Shown here in pieces: positions 27,230 to 35,577 of a stretch of 55,735 bases of DNA (position 1 is the first letter of the stretch; every line of letters begins with the position of its first letter). Location of the stretch: NCBI RefSeq assembly GCF_001646785.1, contig NZ_LRRH01000004.1:1-55735 (forward strand), given 5' to 3'. The notes under the pieces are model-generated. The model made no database searches and was not told where the DNA came from. It worked only from the letters and a program-made list of their open reading frames with translations. Origin of the DNA: Rhodococcus phenolicus (GTDB lineage Bacteria > Actinomycetota > Actinomycetes > Mycobacteriales > Mycobacteriaceae). The position numbers were made by a program, and so were the translations under genes.

Positions 27230-27291
27230 CTAGGCTGCAGGGCGGAGTGTCCCAGAACACACCGCGACCGCGCCGCAGAGAGGGAATTGGC

Positions 27292-28716
27292 ATGACCGAC
27301 GTACTCGACCGCTCCAGGATCTACATCGACGGCGCCTGGGTGGACTCCGACGGAACCGGACGCATCGACGTGATCGATCCGGCCACCGAGGAGATCATCG
27401 CCGTCGTCGCCGAAGGCACCGCCACCGACGTCGACCGCGCCACCGCCGCCGCCCGCGCCGCGTTCCCCGCCTGGTCGGCCCTGTCCGGCGCCGAACGCAG
27501 CGCCTACCTCGGCAAGGTTGCCGCGCTTGCCGCCGACCGCGCCGGGGAACTGACCGAACTCGTCTCCCGCGACATGGGGATGCCGCTCAAGCTCGCCGCA
27601 GCCGTGCAGATCGGGATGCCGCTGCACAACATCGCCGCCTACGCCACGCTCGCCGGCGAGTACGACTTCGACGACCGGGAGATCGGCAACGCCCTCGTCG
27701 TACGCGAACCCGTCGGGGTCGTCGGCGCCATCACCCCGTGGAATTACCCGCTGCACCAGGTGGTGCTCAAGGTGTTCGCCGCCCTCGCCGCCGGCTGCAC
27801 CGTCGTCCTCAAGCCCACCGAGGTCGCGCCCCTCGTCACCTACGCGCTCGTCGACATCTGCGACGACGCCGGCCTGCCCGCGGGCGTGTTCAACCTCGTC
27901 AGCGGATACGGACCGGTCGTCGGCGAAGCCATCGCCGCCCACCCCGACATCGACATGGTCTCGTTCACCGGGTCCACCCGCGCCGGCAAGCGTGTCGCCG
28001 CGGTCGCGGCCGAAACGGTCAAGAAGGTCGCGCTCGAACTCGGCGGCAAATCCGCGAACATCATCCTCGACGACGCCGACCTCGCCGCCGCCGTCACCGA
28101 GGGCGTCTCCAAGTGCTTCCTCAACTCGGGGCAGACCTGCACCGCCCTGACCCGCATGCTGGTGCCCGCCGACCGCCTCGACGAGGCCGCCGAACTCGCC
28201 GCGACGGTCGCCCGGGCCTACACCGTCGGACTCCCGTCGGACCCGGCGTCCAAGCTCGGTCCGCTCGTCAACGCGACCCAGCTCGCCCGGGTCCGGTCCT
28301 ACATCGACAAGGGCGTGGAGGAAGGCGCCGATCTGGTCCTCGACGGTCGCGAGACCGGTCTGGCCACCGGGTACTTCGTCGGCCCCACCGTGTTCGGCAA
28401 CGTCACCGAGACCATGACCATCGCCCGTGAGGAGATCTTCGGGCCGGTCCTGTCGATCCTCGGCTACCGCGACGAGGACGACGCCGTGCGCATCGCCAAC
28501 GACAGCGAGTACGGGCTGTCCGGCGGCGTGTGGTCCGGCGACCGCGACCGCGCCGAACGCGTGGCCCGCCGGATGCGCACCGGCCAGGTGTACGTCAACG
28601 GGGGCGCGTTCAACACCGACGCGCCGTTCGGCGGCTACAAGCAGTCCGGCCTGGGCCGGGAGGCCGGAGTGTTCGGCCTCGAAGAGTTCCTCGAGATCAA
28701 ATCGATCCTGCGCTGA
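27292..28716 (+). CDS. NAD(P)-dependent aldehyde dehydrogenase
   Basis: A 474-residue aldehyde dehydrogenase with complete catalytic residues: Asn151 in PWNYP, Lys174 in VLKPTE, Glu249 in LELGGKSAN, and Cys283 in NSGQTCTA. The length and motifs fit the broad class that oxidises aldehydes to carboxylates; the substrate is not evident. The start at 27292 follows GAGAGGGAA. It diverges from gltB across a 280-bp region containing two inverted repeats, and its 3' end is followed by two hairpins. Confidence 0.92.
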   Translation: MTDVLDRSRIYIDGAWVDSDGTGRIDVIDPATEEIIAVVAEGTATDVDRATAAARAAFPAWSALSGAERSAYLGKVAALAADRAGELTELVSRDMGMPLKLAAAVQIGMPLHNIAAYATLAGEYDFDDREIGNALVVREPVGVVGAITPWNYPLHQVVLKVFAALAAGCTVVLKPTEVAPLVTYALVDICDDAGLPAGVFNLVSGYGPVVGEAIAAHPDIDMVSFTGSTRAGKRVAAVAAETVKKVALELGGKSANIILDDADLAAAVTEGVSKCFLNSGQTCTALTRMLVPADRLDEAAELAATVARAYTVGLPSDPASKLGPLVNATQLARVRSYIDKGVEEGADLVLDGRETGLATGYFVGPTVFGNVTETMTIAREEIFGPVLSILGYRDEDDAVRIANDSEYGLSGGVWSGDRDRAERVARRMRTGQVYVNGGAFNTDAPFGGYKQSGLGREAGVFGLEEFLEIKSILR

Positions 28717-28722
28717 CCGGTT

Positions 28723-28766
28723 CGACTACGCGGGCCGCCGACGCCGCAGGCGGTCCCGCGTAGTCG
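28723..28766 (+). terminator. Hairpin terminator after the aldehyde dehydrogenase
   Basis: CGACTACGCGGG pairs perfectly with CCCGCGTAGTCG; the 20-nt loop holds its own CCGCC/GGCGG stem. It starts 7 nt after the stop codon. Confidence 0.7.
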
Positions 28767-28776
28767 TCGATCGCGA

Positions 28777-28798
28777 CACGCGTAGGCGACTACGCGTG
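28777..28798 (+). terminator. Second hairpin sharing CTACGCG
   Basis: CACGCGTAG pairs with CTACGCGTG across a 4-nt loop, 10 nt after the first hairpin. The two hairpins share the CTACGCG arm. It lies about 60 bp upstream of the next gene and could be a terminator or a leader element. Confidence 0.5.
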
Positions 28799-28858
28799 AC
28801 ATTCCTCACGCTCGCGACGATGGTCGGAGTAGAGAGACGCGAGGAAAGAAGCGGAGCC

Positions 28859-29365
28859 ATGTACCAGCCGGCGGCAGAAACGACCATCGCGAGCAGCAGC
28901 GGCGAACGCGCGCCAAGCATCCGCGCGAACGAGGTCCGGACCCTGGGCGTGGACCGGGAACGGCTCGTCGGTCTGCGCGAAGTCCTCGAAGGAAAACTCC
29001 CCGATCTCGCGCCGTGCGCGCGGCTCCTCGCCGGCGACGCGGCACCGGAGATCCTCGACCGCGCGGTCGCGCGGGCCGCGGCGACCTGGCGCGGGCCCGT
29101 CGGACCCGAACTGTGCGCCTACGTGCTGTGTTGGTTCGTCCACCTGCAGCGCCCCCGGAAGGGGCACGTCGGCCGGGTTTCCGGCGACTGCCCCCACGGC
29201 GCGGTGCTGTTCGCGACGCTGCCGCCGACCGAACAGCTCGCCATCGTGCTCTCGGCGTACGAGGAACTTCCCGCCGATCGCATCGCCGCGGTCGCCGGCC
29301 GCGTTCTCGCCGAGTTCGAACTCGAGAAGGTCGCGCCGCTCGGTCCTATCGTGGGAGCACCGTGA
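28859..29365 (+). CDS. Hypothetical protein
   Basis: A 168-residue, probably soluble, helical protein with no clear family. The middle has Cys residues in PCARLL, ELCAYVLCWF and GDCPHG. The segment TEQLAIVLSAYEELPADRIAAVAGR loosely resembles sigma factor region 4 helices, but region 2 is absent and the likeness may be chance. The start at 28859 is near GGAG with short spacing; a GAGGAAAG site slightly further upstream could serve. Its 3' end overlaps the opposing FMN reductase gene by 20 bp. Confidence 0.55.
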   Translation: MYQPAAETTIASSSGERAPSIRANEVRTLGVDRERLVGLREVLEGKLPDLAPCARLLAGDAAPEILDRAVARAAATWRGPVGPELCAYVLCWFVHLQRPRKGHVGRVSGDCPHGAVLFATLPPTEQLAIVLSAYEELPADRIAAVAGRVLAEFELEKVAPLGPIVGAP

Positions 29366-29912
29366 GGACCCGGACGATGTGGTCCCGGAACTCCGACATG
29401 TAGTTGCGCAGGAACGCTTCCGTCGATTCGTTGTGGACGGTGCCGTCGTCGCCGAACACCTCGGGTGTGTAATGGATGTACGCCTCGGGGGCGGTCATCA
29501 ACCGGGCGTTGCAGAACGCCATCACCCCGCGCAGGCTCTGCTGGCCGACCGCGGTGCCGATGGCGCCGATCGATGCGCCGATCAGAGCGGTCGGCACGTG
29601 ATCGAACGAATTCTGGCCCCACGGTCTCGACGCCCAGTCGATGGCATTCTTCAGGGCACCCGGAATGGACCGGTTGTATTCGGGAGAGACGAACAGCACC
29701 GCGTCGACCGTCGCGATCGTCTCCTTCAAGGCGGTGCCCTCCGGTGGATAGTCCGCGTCGTAGTCGGGGCTGTAGAGGGGGAGATCCTTGATGGGGATCT
29801 CCAGGAACTCGAGCTCGTCCGGTGCCAGCCGGATCAGCGCCTTCGAGAGGATCCGGTTGATGGAGCGCGACGAGAGACTGCCGACGAAGTAACCGACCGT
29901 GTAGGTGGGCAT
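29346..29912 (-). CDS. NADPH-dependent FMN reductase family protein
   Basis: A 188-residue flavodoxin-fold reductase. It opens YTVGYFVGSLSSRSINRIL, the GS---S-N phosphate-binding loop of this family, and has VLFVSPEYNRSIPGALKNAIDW, the signature SPEYN-S-PG-LKN--DW. Such enzymes reduce FMN, quinones or azo compounds with NAD(P)H. The AAGGA site precedes the ATG at 29912. It diverges from the SDR gene at 30083. Confidence 0.9.
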   Translation of the reverse strand: MPTYTVGYFVGSLSSRSINRILSKALIRLAPDELEFLEIPIKDLPLYSPDYDADYPPEGTALKETIATVDAVLFVSPEYNRSIPGALKNAIDWASRPWGQNSFDHVPTALIGASIGAIGTAVGQQSLRGVMAFCNARLMTAPEAYIHYTPEVFGDDGTVHNESTEAFLRNYMSEFRDHIVRVLTVLPR

Positions 29913-30082
29913 GGGCGATGTCCTTCCCGGGTGACTTCGGTCGAGTATCCGCCGATCACGACGTCGGCAGTGCGCTTTTCGGCCGACCCCGACTTCCGGT
30001 CACCGTGACGGCAACCGGTGGCGGCACCCCGGTCGCGGGCTAGCGTCGGCGGTGAACCAACCGGAATTTCGTGAGGAGCACC

Positions 30083-30880
30083 ATGGATCTCGGCCTCGAA
30101 GGCAAGCGCGCGATCGTCACCGGAGGTAGTCGCGGCATCGGCTACGCGATCGCCCGGGCACTGGCGACCGAGGGAGCCGACGTCGTCGTCGCGTCCCGCA
30201 CCGCACACGACCTCGAACTCGCTGCGAAGGCACTCGCCGAGGAAACCGGCCGCCGCGTCGTCGCAGTCCCCACCGACACCGGCGACCAGGACTCGGTGGA
30301 CGCTCTCGTCGCCCGGGCCGTGAAGGAATTCGGGGGTGTGGACATCCTCGTGAACTCGGCGGCCACGCCGTGGAGTGCGAACGCCCCGACCGATTTCGCC
30401 GCGACCACCGACGATGTGGTGCGCCGCGAGATCGAGATCAAGGTGCTCGGCTACCTGCGCACCGCGCGGGCCGGCGCGCCGTACCTCGTCGACCAGGGCT
30501 GGGGCCGCATCATCAACATCAGCGGCCTCGGGGCGCGGGCCGCCAACTCGATCGCGCAGACGGTCCGCAACGTCAGTGTGTCCGCGCTGACGAAGAACCT
30601 GGCCGACGAACTCGGACCGCACGGCATCAACGTGACGGTGGTGCATCCGGGCCGGACCCGGACCGAGCGGCTCGTCGCGCAGGTCGCGGCGCGGTCCGAG
30701 GAGACGGGAGTTCCCGTCGACGAACTCGAGCGCGAACTGGCACAGAACTCGCTGCACCGGCTGATCGACGCGAGCGAGGTCGCGGACGTGGTCGCGTTCC
30801 TGGCGTCCCCGCTCAGTGTCGGGATCACCGGCGACGCCATCGCCGTCGGCGGGGGCGTGCCCGGCGCGGTCTACTACTGA
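30083..30880 (+). CDS. SDR-family protein lacking the YxxxK motif
   Basis: A 265-residue short-chain dehydrogenase/reductase fold. The cofactor motif TGGSRGIG and the NSA segment are intact, and a Ser is present in NISGLG. Where the catalytic Tyr-x3-Lys should be, the aligned residues are Gln and Asn (QTVRN before VSVSALTK). It may therefore bind NAD(P)(H) without classical catalysis, or use other residues. The ATG at 30083 follows GAGGAG with correct spacing. A strong terminator follows the stop. Confidence 0.85.
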   Translation: MDLGLEGKRAIVTGGSRGIGYAIARALATEGADVVVASRTAHDLELAAKALAEETGRRVVAVPTDTGDQDSVDALVARAVKEFGGVDILVNSAATPWSANAPTDFAATTDDVVRREIEIKVLGYLRTARAGAPYLVDQGWGRIINISGLGARAANSIAQTVRNVSVSALTKNLADELGPHGINVTVVHPGRTRTERLVAQVAARSEETGVPVDELERELAQNSLHRLIDASEVADVVAFLASPLSVGITGDAIAVGGGVPGAVYY

Positions 30881-30886
30881 GGAAGG

Positions 30887-30923
30887 ACGAAGCCCCCGCA
30901 CCGATCGGGTGCGGGGGCTTCGT
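30887..30923. terminator. Strong bidirectional hairpin terminator
   Basis: ACGAAGCCCCCGCACC pairs perfectly over 16 bp with GGTGCGGGGGCTTCGT across a 5-nt loop. It lies between convergent SDR and chorismate mutase genes. Confidence 0.85.
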
Positions 30924-30940
30924 GGCCCGTTGGGCGGTCG

Positions 30941-31261
30941 TCAGGAAGCGAGGCGCGTACGGCCGAGACGCAGCAGCGTCATCGCGAGGGTGTTGCCGTC
31001 GGTGCCCAGCTCGGTGAAGCGGTCCAGAACCTGCATCTCGTGGTTCTGGGCCTCACGGGAGTGGCCGGTGGCCTTCGCCGCAACGCCGATCAGCTGAGAC
31101 AGCTCGCAGCGCCGCTTGATCACCTCGAGAATCTGGGCGTCGAGTTCCTGGATCTCGTCGAACAGATGAGCGAGTTCGACTTCGGCCGAAACGAGCTCGA
31201 CCTCGGTCGAAGCAGCCTGCTCGGCGGTTTCGATGCCAGGCGAATCAAGCTGGACAGTCAT
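30941..31261 (-). CDS. Chorismate mutase (AroQ class)
   Basis: A 106-residue AroQ-type chorismate mutase similar to mycobacterial Rv0948c. The first helix is LFDEIQELDAQILEVIKRRC with the catalytic-type Arg, followed by LSQLIG, and the C-terminal MQVLDRFTELG and LAMTLLRLGRTRL repeat the Rv0948c ending. It converts chorismate to prephenate for Phe/Tyr synthesis; this short type is activated by binding to DAHP synthase in mycobacteria. The ATG at 31261 has GGAGGAA just upstream; a 35-codon in-frame extension is unsupported. Confidence 0.9.
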   Translation of the reverse strand: MTVQLDSPGIETAEQAASTEVELVSAEVELAHLFDEIQELDAQILEVIKRRCELSQLIGVAAKATGHSREAQNHEMQVLDRFTELGTDGNTLAMTLLRLGRTRLAS

Positions 31262-31627
31262 GCAGATTCCTCCGGTCTCGTCTGAATCGTCACAGATTGT
31301 GTCGTGCCGATCGCCGAAGGTGTTACTCATCCGTACACAAAAATCCGCGTGTCTCTTCCGTGCCATTCGATTCCCCCCAGTGAAACGCTGCCTGAACAGC
31401 GCAAATACGACGACTGACTCTCCAGTATGGTGATGATCACACTGGTGCAGGAGATATTTGTGTGCATTCTCCAGGCCAGTGTGACCAGCTTCGCCGCTTG
31501 CTGGGCAAATGTCCAGCTCCGGGCGTGTCTACCCGCTCGAGCGCCTCCGCTGCGGTAGCGTTCGCGCCCAAACCGGCACCGGTCGGGGGCGGCGGGGTCC
31601 CCTGGCGCTTCCGGAAGGGGAATCGCA
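31262..31627. other. Intergenic region, no convincing gene
   Basis: This 366-bp stretch separates the divergent chorismate mutase and membrane protein genes. It is visibly more AT-rich around 31320-31470 than its neighbours, as expected for promoters. An imperfect inverted repeat has outer arms CACTGG (31440-31445) and CCAGTG (31476-31481). A 43-codon open frame from 31427 has no ribosome-binding site. I see no RNA gene. Confidence 0.6.
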
Positions 31628-32497
31628 GTGGGACGGGCGTTCGTACGGCGGGATGACGAACCGGAATCCGCACCGTCCGCGGCACCGCTGGAACGGCCCC
31701 CGGAATGGCCGGAGGGCTCCCGGAATCCGCGAGTGGCGGTCGCGATCGTCATGGCCGCCGTCGTCTTCGTCCTGGCGCTGTGGCGCGCCGGTACCGGCGA
31801 CGCCGACTCCGGCGCGGTGACCCGCTTCTTCCTCATACTCGCGGCGCTGATGGGACTGACGGCACTGTTCGGATGTGTCTATTGGCGGCCGTGGCGCGGT
31901 GAGCCCGCGGTCCGGTACGTGCCGAACGGCACGGCCGGCGTCACCGAGGTGCGGTCGCGGCGGTCGGTGTTCGGGCTGCTCGTTGCGATGGTGGGATGCG
32001 GCGCAGCGCTGGCCGTCGGTGCCGCCGTCGAGGTGTTCGTCTTCAGCAGCGGGTTCCCCTGGGTGAGTCCCGTGCTCGCGCTGCTCGGGGTGCCGTGCGT
32101 GGCGTTCGTCGTCGAGGTTCTGCTCGGCCGCATCCGCTGTGGTTCCCTGCTGCTGGGGCCCGACGGGATCCGTCAGCGCGGATGGACCCTCGAGTCGTAT
32201 CTGCCGTGGGTGTCGGTCGCCGGCGTGCGTGCCGACCACCACGGGTACCCGGAGACCTGGGTGCTCGGCGCCCCCACCGCGGCGTGGGCCAGGCGACGCA
32301 CCAGCCGCCTCTTCCGGCTGGATCGGATCCCGGACGCGCCGATGATCGAAGTGGACTCGCGGCGATTCGACATCGACCCGGTCCTGCTGCACCGGGTACT
32401 CGAGTTCTATGCCCGCTTCCCGGAGTTGCGCCGCGAACTGGGCTCACCCCGCGCGACGGAACGGATTCTGCAGCGCGACCTCGCCGACCCGCGCTGA
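31628..32497 (+). CDS. Integral membrane protein, function unknown
   Basis: A 289-residue protein with a charged, proline-rich N-terminus (about 30 residues), four hydrophobic helices at about 36-53, 66-86, 111-136 and 141-165, and a soluble C-terminal domain of about 120 residues. That domain contains LLLGPDGIRQRGWTLESYLP and a W-S-V strand pattern suggestive of a PH-like fold; this is a guess. The GTG at 31628 follows AAGGGG. It is alone between a promoter region and the thiolase gene, which starts 131 nt after its stop. Confidence 0.75.
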   Translation: MGRAFVRRDDEPESAPSAAPLERPPEWPEGSRNPRVAVAIVMAAVVFVLALWRAGTGDADSGAVTRFFLILAALMGLTALFGCVYWRPWRGEPAVRYVPNGTAGVTEVRSRRSVFGLLVAMVGCGAALAVGAAVEVFVFSSGFPWVSPVLALLGVPCVAFVVEVLLGRIRCGSLLLGPDGIRQRGWTLESYLPWVSVAGVRADHHGYPETWVLGAPTAAWARRRTSRLFRLDRIPDAPMIEVDSRRFDIDPVLLHRVLEFYARFPELRRELGSPRATERILQRDLADPR

Positions 32498-32628
32498 CGG
32501 TGTCGCACCGGGTCGGGGGTGTGGCCGATCACGTGGCGCAGGTAACTTGGTCGGCGGCAGTGCTGACACCCGATGCCGGGATTCCCCACACCGGGATCTC
32601 CGGGCGTTTCGAGAAGATTGGACACGAC

Positions 32629-33813
32629 ATGACCACTCCGGAACCGATCGTCGTCGTCGACGGGGCGCGGACCCCGGTCGGCAGCTTCGGTGGCGTCTTC
32701 AAGGACGTGCCCGCGCACGAACTCGGTGCGACCGCTGTCAAGGCCGCCCTCGAACGGTCCGGTGTGGCCGCCTCCGACATCGACGAGGTCGTCATGGGGT
32801 GCATCGGGCAGGTCGGTCCCGATGCCTACAACGCCCGCCGTGTGTCCCTCGCCGCCGGAATTCCCGACTCGGTTCCCGCCTACACCGTGAACCGCCTGTG
32901 CGGTTCGGGTCTGCAGGCCGTGTGGTCCGCTGCGATGCAGATGCGTTGGGGCGGTGTCGATCTGGCGGTCGCAGGCGGCGACGAGAACATGTCGCGGATG
33001 CCGTTCTACGACTACTCCGCGCGGGCCGGCTACAAGCTGGGCAATCACACCCTCGTCGACGGCACCGTCGGCATGCTCACTGACCCGTTCCACAACATCC
33101 ACATGGGTGTGACCGCCGAGAACGTGGCCCGCAAGTACGGCATCACCCGCGAGGAGCAGGACGAGTTCGCCGTCGAGTCGCAGCGCCGCGCCGCGTCCAC
33201 GGCCGCGAAGGCCGCGTTCGACGAGGAGATCACCTCCGTCGAGATCGGTGGCCGCCGCCCGGTCACCGTCAGCACCGACGAGCACCCGAAGCCGGAGACC
33301 ACCGTCGAGACGCTCGGCAAGCTGCGCGCTGCGTTCGAGAAGGACGGCACCGTCACCGCCGGCAACGCGTCCGGCATCAACGACGGCGCCGGTGCGGTCG
33401 TGCTGGCCCGGCAGTCCGTCGCCGAGGAGAAGGGCCTGACCGGCCTGGTCACCCTCGAGTCCGTCGCGACCGCTGCGATGGAACCGGAACTCATGGGATA
33501 CGCCCCGGTGCTGGCTCTGAAGAAGCTGTTCGAGCAGACCGGCACCACGGCCTCCGACATCGACACCGTCGAGCTGAACGAGGCGTTCGCGTCGCAGGCG
33601 GTCGCCGTGATCCGCGACGCCGGCCTCGATCCCGAGAAGACCAACCCGTACGGCGGGGCGATCGCGCTCGGGCACCCGGTCGGCGCGACCGGCGCGATCC
33701 TCACCGTCCGCGTCGCCAAGGATCTGGTGCGCCGCGACCTCGAGCTCGGCATCGTCACGATGTGCATCGGCGGCGGGCAGGCCCTGGCCGCGCTGTTCCG
33801 TCGCATCCGCTGA
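32629..33813 (+). CDS. Acetyl-CoA C-acyltransferase (thiolase)
   Basis: A 394-residue thiolase with all catalytic residues: nucleophile Cys in NRLCGSGLQA, His in ALGHPVGATG, and the second Cys in CIGGGQ near the C-terminus. It catalyses the reversible condensation of acyl-CoA with acetyl-CoA, in fatty-acid degradation or acetoacetyl-CoA formation. The start at 32629 has only a weak ribosome-binding site. It converges on an acyl-CoA synthetase gene with a hairpin between them. Confidence 0.93.
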   Translation: MTTPEPIVVVDGARTPVGSFGGVFKDVPAHELGATAVKAALERSGVAASDIDEVVMGCIGQVGPDAYNARRVSLAAGIPDSVPAYTVNRLCGSGLQAVWSAAMQMRWGGVDLAVAGGDENMSRMPFYDYSARAGYKLGNHTLVDGTVGMLTDPFHNIHMGVTAENVARKYGITREEQDEFAVESQRRAASTAAKAAFDEEITSVEIGGRRPVTVSTDEHPKPETTVETLGKLRAAFEKDGTVTAGNASGINDGAGAVVLARQSVAEEKGLTGLVTLESVATAAMEPELMGYAPVLALKKLFEQTGTTASDIDTVELNEAFASQAVAVIRDAGLDPEKTNPYGGAIALGHPVGATGAILTVRVAKDLVRRDLELGIVTMCIGGGQALAALFRRIR

Positions 33814-33818
33814 TCCGG

Positions 33819-33854
33819 CGTGCGGTGGGGGCGCTGATGCGCACCCACCGCACG
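33819..33854. terminator. Hairpin between convergent genes
   Basis: CGTGCGGTGGG pairs perfectly with CCCACCGCACG across a 14-nt loop. It starts 6 nt after the thiolase stop and ends 10 nt before the opposing gene's stop, so it can serve both. Confidence 0.75.
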
Positions 33855-33863
33855 ACACGCGGC

Positions 33864-35420
33864 TCAGATGCTGTGTGACCGATCCGCCCAGAAGGGCGCG
33901 CGCAGCGACCGCTTGAGGATCTTGCCGGTCGGATTGCGCGGCAGCTCCCCGACGATGTCGATGCTGGTGGGGCACTTGAACTTCGCGAGATGTTCGCGGG
34001 TGTAGTCGATCAGCTCCTGAGCGTCGGCGGTGCTGTCCGCGGTCGGCACCACGACGGCCTTGACCGTTTCACCCCACTTCGGGTCCGGCACGCCGATCAC
34101 CGCGACCTCCGCCACGGCCGGATGCTCGACGAGCACTCGTTCCACCTCCGGGCAGTACACGTTCTCCCCGCCGGTGATGATCATGTCCTTGAGCCGGTCC
34201 TCGATGTAGACGAAACCACCGTCGTCGGCACGGCCCATGTCGCCGCTGCGCAACCAGCCGTCGACGATCGCCTCGTGCGTCGCGTCCGGTCGGTGCCAGT
34301 AGCCGGGGGTGGTCTGCTCCGATCGCCACCACAGTTCCCCGACGGCGCCGGGCTCGACGTCGGTGAGGGTCGCCGGGTCGACGATGCGCATCTCCACACC
34401 GGGCAACGGGGTCCCCGCCGACGCCATCCGCGCGACCTGCGTCTCGTCGCGATGCACGTCCGGGAGCAGCGCGGTGATCACCCCGGCAAGTTCGGTCATC
34501 CCGTAGACCTGCACGAATTCGGTGTCGGGCCAGGCCGCCAGCGCCGCGCGCAGCAGCGGCAACGGCATCGGGGCCGCACCGTAGGTGATGCGGGCGAGTG
34601 CGGAGAACGCCTTGACGGCCTGCTCGCCGGCGGCGAGCACCCCGGCGATGACCGGCGGCACCAGGAACGCGATGTTCCCGCCCGCCGCGAGCCCCGCGAA
34701 CAACGACGGTGCGTCCGCCTCGCGGGTGAACACGCAGCGTCGTCCGTCGTGGATACCCATCGCCGCGTAGCAGGTGCCGCCCACGTGGAACAGTGGCATC
34801 GCCACCAGCAGGCAGTCCCCGTCGGTGAACGGCAGCACCGACATCACCGCCTCGGCATGCGCGACCAGATTCCGGTGGGTCAGTTGCACACCCTTCGGGT
34901 GACCGGTGGTGCCGGAACTGTAGAGCAGCAGTGCCGTGGTGTCCGCGGCGACCTCCGGCAGTTCCGCCGGCGGCCCGGAGCGCGCGATCGACGGTTCGAA
35001 CTCGTCGTTCTCCCCGCCCACCACCAGTATCTGCGGGGTGCTGCTCAAGCGGTTTTCGATGGCGCCGATCTGTTCGACGAATTCGTTGCCCACGAACAGG
35101 ATTCGAGGCCCTGCGTCGTCGAGTACGTGGACGAGTTCGTCGCCGGCGAGCCGGAAGTTGGGTATCGCGGTGGCCGCACCGAGGGCGGACGCGGCGTAGG
35201 TGACCTCGATGCACGCGAGGTTGTTCTTGTCCACGAATGCCACCGTGTCGCCGGGGCCGACACCGGCGTCGGCCAGTGCTCCGGCGAGCCGCAGCAGGCG
35301 TTCGTGCCACTGCGACCAGGTATGGCTGCGGTCGAGGTACCGCACGGCTTCGGCATCCGGTGTCGTGCGCGCCCAGTGTGCGACACGTTCGAGCAGGGTG
35401 GGGCGGGTCGACTCGGACAT
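33864..35420 (-). CDS. AMP-dependent acyl-CoA synthetase
   Basis: A 518-residue adenylate-forming enzyme. Motifs: LLLYSSGTTGHPKGVQLTHR (P-loop A3), YGMTELAG (A5), DGWLRSGDMGRADDGGFVYI (A7/A8), and PRNPTGKILKR with the C-terminal catalytic Lys. It activates a carboxylic acid to its CoA ester; the chain length is not predictable, though the size suits medium-chain or aromatic acids. The start at 35420 follows GGAGG. The Jet operon ends 157 nt upstream of it on the same strand, separated by a hairpin repeat. Confidence 0.91.
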   Translation of the reverse strand: MSESTRPTLLERVAHWARTTPDAEAVRYLDRSHTWSQWHERLLRLAGALADAGVGPGDTVAFVDKNNLACIEVTYAASALGAATAIPNFRLAGDELVHVLDDAGPRILFVGNEFVEQIGAIENRLSSTPQILVVGGENDEFEPSIARSGPPAELPEVAADTTALLLYSSGTTGHPKGVQLTHRNLVAHAEAVMSVLPFTDGDCLLVAMPLFHVGGTCYAAMGIHDGRRCVFTREADAPSLFAGLAAGGNIAFLVPPVIAGVLAAGEQAVKAFSALARITYGAAPMPLPLLRAALAAWPDTEFVQVYGMTELAGVITALLPDVHRDETQVARMASAGTPLPGVEMRIVDPATLTDVEPGAVGELWWRSEQTTPGYWHRPDATHEAIVDGWLRSGDMGRADDGGFVYIEDRLKDMIITGGENVYCPEVERVLVEHPAVAEVAVIGVPDPKWGETVKAVVVPTADSTADAQELIDYTREHLAKFKCPTSIDIVGELPRNPTGKILKRSLRAPFWADRSHSI

Positions 35421-35518
35421 TCGGGGAGCCTCCTTCTCGTCGCCGGTCGTGCACCGCGACGTTGGATCAGAGGCTATAGCCGGCCGGTGCGGCCGTCCCG
35501 GATTTCGCCGGACCCGCC

Positions 35519-35569
35519 CGGTGATAGGAACCTTCAGTCGGTTGGACCGAATATTGGTTCCCATCACCG
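35519..35569. repeat. Nested-hairpin repeat, copy 2
   Basis: The stem GGTGATAGGAACC pairs with GGTTCCCATCACC (one G-U in minus-strand RNA) around a 23-nt loop with an inner TCGGT/ACCGA stem. The loop matches that of copy 1 (9130-9180) at 19 of 23 positions. It begins 8 nt beyond the stop of the JetC gene on the minus strand. Confidence 0.85.
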
Positions 35570-35577
35570 GAGGGGGG

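Noticed and set aside
28859-29365. Sigma-factor identity for the hypothetical 168-residue protein
   Set aside because: Only a loose likeness to region 4 helices; region 2 and the expected length are missing.
31427-31558. A 43-codon hydrophobic frame in the chorismate mutase promoter region
   Set aside because: There is no ribosome-binding site, no neighbour coupling and no family match.
33864-35420. A hidden JetD nuclease gene downstream of jetC
   Set aside because: The minus-strand frame there is a full adenylate-forming enzyme and the gap of 157 bp holds only a hairpin; no DUF2399-like frame is seen on either strand.
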